DNA of 64,000 bases. It comes from Camarhynchus parvulus. Taxonomy: Eukaryota; Chordata; Aves; Passeriformes; Thraupidae. This document shows positions 57,601-64,000 of this stretch, one piece after another. Within the stretch, counting starts at the first letter, position 1; the number at the start of each line of letters is the position of its first letter. The position numbers were made by a program, and so were the translations under genes. The notes under the pieces are model-generated. The model was not told the origin of the DNA. It saw nothing but the letters and a program-made list of their open reading frames with translations, and ran no database searches. The stretch lies in contig NW_022148798.1 of NCBI RefSeq assembly GCF_901933205.1, forward strand, positions 1 through 64,000. The letters are read 5' to 3'.

Positions 57601-60093
57601 CAAATAATTGGGGTTCGTGCTCACCTTCAACGTGCAGGGCAAGGCCAAGGTGAGATTTGGGGCGAAAAATGGGAAAATCGGGCAAAAACGGAATTTACTG
57701 CAAAAAACCCGGCGGTTCTAGGTGAAAAAATGGGGATTTTATGGCCAAAAAAAGTGATTTTTGGCCCAAAGTTGGGATTTGGGTGAATTTTGATGCGCAG
57801 GGCAAGGTCAGGGTGGGTTTGGGGTGAAAAACCCGAAAATTGGGAAAAACCGGGATTTTGGGGCTCAATCTCTGCGACTTCGGGGCTGCTGATCCTGTGA
57901 CATGGTTGGGTCATTTCGGGGTCAATTTTGGGTCAATTCTGGCTCAGTTTTGGGTCCATTTTGGGTCAATTTTTGGGTCATTTTTGGGTCAATTTTTGGG
58001 TCAATTTTGGGTCAATTTTTGGGTCAATTTTGGGTCAATTTTGGGTCAATTTTTGGGTCATTTTTGGGTCCCAGCACCTCCGTCTGTCGCTGAACGAGTC
58101 GCTGCAGTGCCGGGTGCAGCACCTCTGGTTCCAGAGCCCGTTTTGGGCTCAATCTCTGGGATTTCGGGGCTGCTGATCCTGTTACATGTGTGGATTATTT
58201 CTGGGTCATTTTTGGGTTAATTTTGGGTTAAATTCTCTCATTTTTGGGTCCCAGCACCTCCGTCTGTCGCTGAACGAGTCCCTGCAGCACCTCTGGTTCC
58301 AGAGCCCATTTTGGGGTGAATCTCTGCGATTTTGGGCTCAATCTCTGGGATTTCAGCACCCCTGATCCTGTAACATTCCCGGCTCATTTTTGGGTTAAAT
58401 TCTCTCATTTTTGGGTCGCAGCACCTCCGTCTGTCGCTGAACGAGTCGCTGCAGTGCCGCGTGCAGCACCTCTGGTTCCAGAGCATCTTCGACATGCTCG
58501 AGCACTTCCGGGTGCACCCCATCCCCCTCGAGTCGGGGGGGCCCAGCGACGTCACCCTGCTCAGCTACGTGGTGGCCTCGCACCGGGTTTGGGGTAAAAA
58601 ACGGCGATTTTGGTTAAATCGGGGTTAAAAATGGGGTTTTGTGGGAATTAAAGGGTTAGATTGGGGTTTAAAGGGTTAAATTTGGGTTCCATGGCCCAGC
58701 GACGTCACCCTGCTCAGCTACGTGGTGGCCTCGCACCGCGTTTGGGGTAAAAACCGGCGATTTTGGTTAAAAATGGGGTTTTGGGGGGTTATATTGGGAA
58801 TTAAAGGGTTAAATTGGGGTCAAAATGGGATTTGGGGGGATTTTGGGAGAGTTTGGGCTCACCCTGCTCAGCTACGTGGTGGCCTCGCACCGGGTTTGGG
58901 GTAAAAACCGGCGATTTTGGTTAAAAATGGGATTTTGGGGCATTATATTGGGAATGAAAGGGTTAAATTGGGGTTTAAAGGGTTAAATTGAGAATTAAAG
59001 GGTTAAATGGGGGATTTGGGGTCGCCCTGCTCAGCTCCGTGGTGGCCTCGCACCGCGTTTGGGGTAAAAAACGGCGATTTTGGTTAAATTGGGGTTAAAA
59101 ATGGGATTTAAAGGGTTAAATTGGGAATTAAAGGGTCAAAATTGGGTTAAATTGGGGTTCCATGGCCCAGCGACGTCACCCTGCTCAGCTATGTGGTGGC
59201 CTCGCACCGAGTTTGGGGTAAAAACCGGCGATTTTGGTTAAAAATGGGTTAAAAATGGAATTTTGGGGCGTTAAATTGGGGTTTAAAGGGTTAAATTGGG
59301 ATTAAAGGGTTAAATTGGGGGTTTGGGGTCGCCTTGCTCAGCTACGTGGTGGCCTCGCACCGGATTTGGGGTAAAAACCGGCGATTTTGGTTAAAAATGG
59401 GATAAATTTGGGTTAAAATGGATTTAAAGGGTTAAATTTAGGTTAATTTTGGATTTAAAGGGTTAAATTGGGGTTCAAAGGGTTAAATTGGGGATTTTTG
59501 GGGGTCTAATTTGGGATTTTGGGGGCCCTGGGATGAAATTTGGGATCCAACAGAAATTTGGGGATTTTTGGGGGGGTCCCGGTCCTGGGGAGGATTTGGG
59601 GTTCCCGAGATGAATTTGGGGATTTTTTGGGGGGAATTTTGGGGATTTTTGGGGAAAATTGGGGATTTTTGGGGGGAATTTTTGGGGTAAATTCGGGGAT
59701 TTTTGGGGGGAAATTCGGGGGATTTTTTGGGGGGAATTTTGGGGGATTTTGGGGGGATTTTTTTTGGGTAAATTTGGGGATTTTTGGGGGTAATTTTTGG
59801 GGGTAAATTCGGGGATTTTTTGGGGGAATTTTGGGGATTTTTTGGGGGAAATTCGGGGATTTTTTGGGATTTTTAGGGGTAAATTCGGGGATTTTTGGGG
59901 GGATTTTTTGGGTGAAAATCGGTTGGGTTTTTTTTATTTTTTGGGGTAAATTCGGGGATTTTTGGGCCACTTTTGGGGCGGTTTCATTGACGTTTCCCCT
60001 CCCCCCCCTTCAGGTCGCTCCGGGAGCCGCGCGACGCTCGGGGACCCCTCCCCAACCCCCCCGGAGCCCGCCCCTCCCCCACCCCCCGACTGA
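48648..60093 (+). CDS. SH2B1: SH2B adapter protein 1 (SH2B1); PH-domain exons not found
   Basis: Cytoplasmic adaptor for JAK2, insulin and leptin receptor signalling. Exon 1 ends ATG\|GTGAGC at 48650. Exon 2 (about 50950-52768) holds the N-terminal dimerisation region ([46 protein letters not shown]) and [19 protein letters not shown]. Later exons: 53614-53663, 54355-54410, about 56072-56165 ([19 protein letters not shown]), 57195-57484 (SH2 first half, [35 protein letters not shown] with the phosphotyrosine-binding Arg), 58422-58593 (SH2 second half, [20 protein letters not shown]), 60014-60093 (short tail ending [12 protein letters not shown]). From exon 6 on phases agree. Exon 2 is split over three or more frames by apparent single-base slips and holds a 21-bp repeat; exon 5 has a slip in a C10 run. 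PH-domain sequence, usually between SVGRSVRG and the proline-rich part, was not found. The start and exon 2 acceptor are uncertain. Confidence 0.9.
48651..50940. repeat. SH2B1 intron 1, pyrimidine-rich arrays
   Basis: 48680-49070 is GGGGATTTTTGG. 49080-50070 is almost pure CCCATTTTTCCC / TTTTCCCTTTTATT pyrimidine tract. 50080-50930 is AAATCCCCCAAAATTCGCC repeat with a ~120 bp higher-order unit (CAAACCTCCCAAAATCGCTCTC recurring about every 130 bp). The 895-codon open frame across it is an artefact of repeats lacking stops. Confidence 0.85.
51240..52010 (+). repeat. SH2B1: 21-bp repeat in SH2B1 exon 2 that reads as heptads (PKLAEFD / PKLGGID)
   Basis: Units of about 21 bp (ATTGACCCAAAATTGGCGGAA and variants) follow the dimerisation region directly, without a visible donor. 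They encode seven-residue repeats such as [14 protein letters not shown] and SNLREID. The frame stays open except at a C3-to-C2 change near 51332 and two single-base gains near 51535-51555. The frame from about 51542 is open to 52768 and includes the conserved [13 protein letters not shown] motif. Confidence 0.7.
52769..53613. repeat. SH2B1 intron 2, GGGAAATTGGGGGAAAAATGG array
   Basis: G/A-rich array to about 53380, then two near-identical ~75 bp blocks (53425-53480 and 53500-53545, TTTGGGGCTGGTTTATGGGACG). PH-domain exons would be expected here and are not visible. Confidence 0.8.
53664..54354. repeat. SH2B1 intron 3, copies of exon 3 donor then CCCATTTTTCCC array
   Basis: 53664-53790 repeats the exon 3 end and donor (GCCCCGCCCACA then TGTGAGCC) about three times. 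53790-54350 is pyrimidine-rich CCCATTTTTCCCC array. Confidence 0.8.
54411..56071. repeat. SH2B1 intron 4, ACCCCAAAATCCACCCAAAA array
   Basis: C/A-rich array of about 12-20 bp units. No coding signal. Confidence 0.85.
56166..57194. repeat. SH2B1 intron 5, GGGGATTTTGGG then CCCCAAATTTCTCATTTCTCCC arrays
   Basis: G-rich to about 56570, then an abrupt switch to a pyrimidine-rich array with a CAAATTTCTCATTTCTCCCC unit. Confidence 0.85.
57485..58421 (+). repeat. SH2B1 intron 6: copy of the preceding exon end and two copies of the following exon start
   Basis: About 57612-57653 repeats the end of the first SH2 exon with donor (TTCGTGCTCACCTTCAACGTG and GGCAAGGCCAAGGTGAG). A shorter copy is near 57797-57812. 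Two copies of the second SH2 exon start ([11 protein letters not shown], with CCCAG acceptors) lie at 58075-58141 and 58255-58308, the latter with an internal 12-nt deletion. Between them is TTTTGGGTCAATTTTTGGGTCA repeat. Confidence 0.9.
58594..59520 (+). repeat. SH2B1 intron 7: five further copies of the exon 7 end
   Basis: The exon 7 terminus ([14 protein letters not shown]) with the following GTTTGGGGTAAAAACCGGCG recurs at about 58695-58755, 58857-58915, 59023-59065, 59163-59222 and 59331-59375, period about 150-170 bp. Between the copies is AAAGGGTTAAATTGGGGTT repeat. Confidence 0.92.
59521..60013. repeat. SH2B1 intron 7, GGGGATTTTTGGGGGGAATTTT array
   Basis: G/T-rich array up to the C-rich acceptor of exon 8. 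No coding signal. Confidence 0.85.
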
Positions 60094-60269
60094 CCCCGCC
60101 CCCCGCCCCTCCCCCACCCCCAAAAACCCCAAAAAAACCAAAACACTACAAAGGGGGGGGAGGGGCGGCCCCACCCCCCCCCCCCCCCCCGAGGGTTTTA
60201 TTTTTGTAACCCCGCCCCCCCCGCGCCCCTCCCCCACCCGCCCCCGACTTTTGGGGCCGTTTTGGAAGA

Positions 60270-60342
60270 AAAAAAAAAAAAAAAAAAAAAAAAACCAAAA
60301 ATAAAAATAAAAATAAAAATAAAAATAAAAATAAAAATAAAT
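60270..60342 (+). terminator. A-rich tract with overlapping AATAAA signals at the SH2B1 3' end
   Basis: An A-homopolymer of about 25 bases is followed by an (AAAATA)n run that contains several AATAAA hexamers about 210-250 bp after the SH2B1 stop. Likely poly(A) signal cluster; the run itself is also a microsatellite. Confidence 0.6.
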
Positions 60343-60399
60343 CGAATTTTGGCGCTGTCGTCATTGGGGGGGGAGGGGCGGGGGGGGGAGGGGTCCCGG

Positions 60400-61722
60400 G
60401 TCCCCATTTTGGGATTTTTACCCCAATTTTGGGGATTTTACCCCAATTTTGGGGTTTTTACCCCAATTTTGGGGTTTTTACCCCAATTTTGGGATTTTTA
60501 CCCCAATTTGGGGATTTTTACCCCAATTTTGGGGATTTTACCCCAATTTTGGGGATTTATTTTTTCCCATTTCTTTGTCAGTTTTTTTTCCCATTTTTAA
60601 GAATTTTCCCCCATTTTTGGGTCCCTTTCCCCACATTTTGGGGTTTTTCCCAATTTGGGGATTTTTACGCAAATATTTGGGATTTTTTACCGCAATTTTG
60701 GGAAATTCACCCCAATTCTGGGATTTTTACCCCAAATATTTGGGAATTTTTACCCCAATTTTTGCCATTTTTACCCCAATTTTTTGGGCTTTCTTTGCCA
60801 ATTTTTGCCGATTTTTTCCCCCATTTTTTGGGTCTCTTTTCCCATTTTCTGAAATTTTTTTTTTCTATTTTTGGCCGTCCTGTCCCATTCTTTTGGCAAC
60901 TTTTCCCCATTTTCAAGGGGTTTTCCCCATTTTTTGAGTTTCTTCCTCATTTTTAGAAAATTTTTTTTTCCTCTTTTTGAGAATTTTTTCTCCTTTTTTT
61001 TTGTTTTTTTTTCCCCAATTTCGTGAGGTTTTTCCCCAATTTTTTGCCCCCCATCCCCACAAACTTTTTTTCCCTCCTTTTTCCCATTTTTGTAAAAATT
61101 TTTTTATTCCAAAAATCCCCGAAATTCCAAAAAAATGGCCCAAAAATTCCCCCAAATCCCCGACATTCCCCTCGAAACCCCAAAATCGCCAAAATTCCCC
61201 TCAAAATCCCCCAAAATTATTTTAAAAAGTTATTTTTAAAAAACCCAAAAATTCCCAAATTTCCCCGCCTAATTCCCCCAAAAATCCCCAAGTTTGTTAA
61301 AAAACCAAAAAATTCCCCAAAATTTCCCCCACAATTCCCCCAAAATGCGCCCCCAAATTCTCACCAAATTCCCCAAAAATCCCCTAAAATTAAAAAATCC
61401 CCAAATTTCCCCAACGCCCCCCAAAAAATCTCCAAAAAAAAAAAAAATCCCCAACCCCAAAAAAATCCCCAAAAGATCCCGAAATTCCCCCAAATATCCC
61501 CTAAAAAAAAAATCCCCAAAAATCCCCAAATTTCGTTAAAAATCCCCTAAAATTAAAAAACAAAATCCCCAAAATCCCCCCAAAAAATCAACAAAAAAAT
61601 TTCAGAAAAATCCCCAAATTTCGTTAAAAATCCCCTAAAATTAAAAAAAAATTCCCAAAAAATCAACAAAAAATTCCCAAAAAATTCCCCAAAAAATCCC
61701 CGAATTTTTCCCCTCCCCCCCC
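60400..61722. repeat. TTTTACCCCAATTTTGGGG array and A/C-rich repeat between SH2B1 and the SPN-like gene
   Basis: 60405-60560 is a regular ~21 bp TTTTTACCCCAATTTTGGGGA array. It degrades into T/C-rich, and from about 61115 AAAAATCCCC-rich, sequence. A minus-strand AATAAA near 61108-61103 could serve the SPN-like gene. No exon seen. Confidence 0.75.
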
Positions 61723-62769
61723 TCACCAGGGCCCCTCCCCCCCCTCCCGCCCCTCCCCCACCGCCCCCCGGAACGTTCGCAGCCCCTCCCCCACCTGCCC
61801 GCCCGCCACCGTGGCCGCAAGCCCCGCCCCCTCCCCCGCCAGCCCCGCCCCCTCCCCTGGCCCCGCCCCCGCCTCCTCTCCCGGCCCCTCCCCTTCCCCC
61901 AGGGCCGGCGCCGGCCCCGCCCACTCCCCCGCCGGCCCCGCCCCCCGCCGGCCCCGCCCCCAGCGCAGCCCCGCCCCCAGCGCGGCCGCCAGAACCGCCG
62001 CGGTCGCCATGGCAACGGCCAGGGGGAGGGGCCAGCCCGGGGTCACCGCGGGGTCAGCGGGGGTCACTCCGGGGTCAGCAGGGGTCACTCCGGGGTCAGC
62101 AGGGGTCACTCCGTGGCCCAAGGAGGTCGTGGTCACTCCAGTGGTCACCCCAGTGGTCACTGCAGTGGTCAGTGGGTGGCTCCTGGCGGTCACTCGGTCA
62201 CTCCCGGCGGTCACTCGGTGCTCAGTGGGCACTCCGTGGCCCGAGGGGGTCCCGGTGGTCAGTTGGTCACTCGCTGTGGTCACTGCGGTCAGTTGGTCAC
62301 TCTCTGTGGTCACTGCGGTCAGTTGGTCACTCCCGGTGGTCAGTTGGTCACTCCCGGTGGTCACTCGGTGGTCCAAGGGGGTCCCGGTGGTCAGTTGGTC
62401 ACTCTTGGTCGTCCCAGTGGTCACTCCGTGGCCCAAGGTGGTCACAGTGGTCAGTTGGTCACTCGCTGTGGTCCCAGTGGTCAGTTGGTCACTCTGGGTG
62501 GTCACTGTGGTCAGTTGGTCACTCCCAGTGGTCAGTTGGTCACTCCCGATGGTCACTCTGGTCAGTTGGTCACTCGCTGCGGTCAGTTGGTCACTCCCGG
62601 TGGTCACTGCGGTCACTCGGTCACTCGCTGTGGTCAGTTGGTCACTCCCGACGGTCACTCTGGTCAGTTGGTCACTCTGGGTGGTCCCAGTGGTCAGTGT
62701 GGTCACTCTGGTCAGTTGGTCACTCGCTGCGGCCACCAGGAGGATGCAGAGGGGGGGGAGGGGCCCCAT
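61723..62769 (-). CDS. SPN: Mucin-like type I membrane protein, candidate CD43/leukosialin (SPN)
   Basis: Single-exon frame of 348 codons. Residues 1-15 are a signal peptide (MGPLPPLCILLVAAA). Residues 16-246 are a Thr/Ser-rich ectodomain with fourteen SDQLT motifs spaced 7-20 residues, then three VTPADPG units; no Cys or N-glycosylation sequon was seen in it, so heavy O-glycosylation is expected. 247-268 is a membrane segment (PLPLAVAMATAAVLAAALGA), then RWGRGRRG and an intracellular Gly/Glu-rich tail with EWAGPAPALGEGEG and GLRTFRG, reminiscent of the WAGPAQVPEEG and LTTFFGR blocks of mammalian CD43. As in human SPN the coding part is one exon, with an acceptor (CCCCAG) about 20 bp before the ATG. 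The frame ends at TGG TGA; because TG\|GTGAGG is also a donor, the tail could continue in an unseen exon. The identity rests on architecture, synteny and weak motif similarity. Confidence 0.55.
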   Translation of the reverse strand: MGPLPPLCILLVAAASDQLTRVTTLTTGTTQSDQLTRVTVGSDQLTTASDRVTAVTTGSDQLTAASDQLTRVTIGSDQLTTGSDQLTTVTTQSDQLTTGTTASDQLTTVTTLGHGVTTGTTKSDQLTTGTPLDHRVTTGSDQLTTGSDQLTAVTTESDQLTAVTTASDQLTTGTPSGHGVPTEHRVTAGSDRVTARSHPLTTAVTTGVTTGVTTTSLGHGVTPADPGVTPADPGVTPADPAVTPGWPLPLAVAMATAAVLAAALGAGLRWGRGRRGAGPAGEWAGPAPALGEGEGPGEEAGAGPGEGAGLAGEGAGLAATVAGGQVGEGLRTFRGAVGEGREGGEGPW

Positions 62770-62789
62770 GGCCGGGGGGGCACCTGGGG

Positions 62790-64000
62790 GGGGGAGGGGT
62801 CAGAGCCCCCAAAATCCCCAAATTTCACCCCAAAATCCTCAAAACCTCAAAACCCCCAGGAAATTCCCCAAAATTTCACCCAAAATCCGCAAACCCGCAC
62901 GGAACCCCCCAAAATCCCCGAAATTCCCCCAAAATGACCAAAACTCGCCCAAAATGCGCCCAAAGTGGCCCAAACCCCCCACGGAATCCAAGGAAATCCC
63001 CCCAAAAACGCCCGAAATTCACCCAAAATGCAAAAAATTCACCCAAAATTCAATAAATTCACCCAAAATTGAAAAAATTCACCCAAAATTCAATAAATTC
63101 ACCCAAAATGCCAAAAAATTCACCCAAAATGCAAAAAATTCACCCAAAATTCAATAAATTCACCCAAAATTGAAAAAATTCACCCAAAATTCAATAAATT
63201 CACCCAAAATGCCAAAAAATTCACCCAAAAGAGCGAGAAATTCAGAAAAATCCCCAAATGCCCCCAAATCCTCCAAAAGCTCAAAACCCCCACGAAATTC
63301 CCCAAAATTACCAAAAATTCCCCCCAAAAAAACCCCAAAATTCCACACAAAACGCCCCAAAATCGGCTGATTCCCCCCAAACCCCAAAATTTAAAGAAAA
63401 TCCCCAAATTCCGCACAAAATTCAAGGAAATTACCCCAAAAAGCCCCAAAATCCCCTCAAATCTCCCAAAAGTGAGAAAAATGCGCCCAAAAGAGCGAGA
63501 AATTCCGAAAAATCCCCAAAATCCCCCAAAATCGCCCTCAAAATGCCCCAAAATGGCCCAAATCCCCCCAGAGTTTCCCAAAATCCCCCGAATTTCCTCC
63601 CAAATCGTCCCAAAATCCCCAAATCCTCCACATTTTCCCCAAATTCCCCCAAATCCCGCGAATTGTCCCAAAATTCCCCAAATCCCCCCCCAAAAAAAAC
63701 CTCACCCACGAATTTCCCCCGAATTCCCCCAAAATCCCCCCCAAAAAAACCCAAATTTTCCCCCAACCCCCCAAAATCCTCCAATTTTAACCAAAATCCC
63801 CCAAATTTCCCTCAAATCCCCCAAATCCCCCCCAAAAACCTCCAGTTTTACCCAAAATCCCCCAAATTCACCAAAATCCCCCAAATTCCCCCCGAATTCG
63901 CCCAAAACTCTCCCAAACCCCCCAAAATCCCCCAAATTTCTGAAAATCCCCCAAATTGCCCCTGAATTTACCCAAAATCCCCGGAATTTCCCCCAAATCA
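62790..64000. repeat. AAAATTCACCC and CCCCAAATCC arrays upstream of the SPN-like gene
   Basis: 63005-63235 is an AAAAATTCACCCAAAATTCAATA array with a ~115 bp higher-order repeat (63035-63120 repeated at about 63150-63225). The rest is C/A-rich. It probably lies in the 5' intron of the minus-strand gene. No exon recognised to the window end. Confidence 0.75.

Noticed and set aside
60014..60300. An alternative SH2B1 tail read in another frame through the A-tract
   Set aside because: It would end in poly-lysine from the A-homopolymer. The frame ending at 60093 ([12 protein letters not shown]) joins in phase with exon 7 and resembles the proline-rich start of a mammalian tail isoform.
60270..60342. 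Retroposed gene tail (poly(A) of a processed copy or SINE)
   Set aside because: No SINE or processed-gene body precedes it and no target-site duplication was seen. Position after the SH2B1 stop fits a poly(A) signal cluster or microsatellite.

Overview
This window looks like part of a very GC-rich, gene-dense vertebrate microchromosome, most likely from a bird. The coding exons are short, strongly GC-biased and clearly vertebrate (human-like protein blocks, canonical GT-AG splice sites, CpG-island promoters). The introns are small and consist almost entirely of minisatellites. I recognised the genes from remembered vertebrate protein families; no search was run.

Layout: THOC6 (+, 394-10156, 12 exons, complete) converges on a CD19-like B-cell co-receptor gene (-, 15306-10829, intracellular tail complete, Ig-domain exons not found). 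CD19 is head to head with TUFM, mitochondrial EF-Tu (+, 16337-27690). TUFM converges on ATXN2L (-, 48086-28190), with stop codons about 500 bp apart and poly(A) signals of both genes between them. ATXN2L shares a bidirectional CpG-island promoter with SH2B1 (+, 48648-60093). SH2B1 converges on a single-exon mucin-like type I membrane protein gene (-, 62769-61723), my best candidate for SPN/CD43 leukosialin. CD19, TUFM, ATXN2L, SH2B1 and SPN all lie in human 16p11.2, whereas THOC6 is at 16p13.3, so this is a rearranged version of that synteny group.

The most striking property is how the introns are built. In at least five of the six genes, exon edges together with their splice site have been tandemly copied into the neighbouring intron. 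Donor-side exon ends recur downstream and acceptor-side exon starts recur upstream, from 1 to 8 extra copies each. Examples are TUFM exon 7 (9 copies in total), the TUFM last exon (6), SH2B1 SH2 exon ends (6), THOC6 exon 9 (about 8) and ATXN2L exon 5 (copied on both sides). Other introns are tandem arrays whose unit is itself a splice-donor consensus, or G-rich/C-rich blocks that switch strand abruptly near exons.

Several coding exons carry single-base frame slips in homopolymer runs (ATXN2L exons 16 and 19, SH2B1 exons 2 and 5, and probably TUFM exon 8). Because splice sites and flanking codons are conserved, consensus sequence error is my first explanation, with true divergence second. No RNA genes, transposons, viral copies or CRISPR arrays were recognised.
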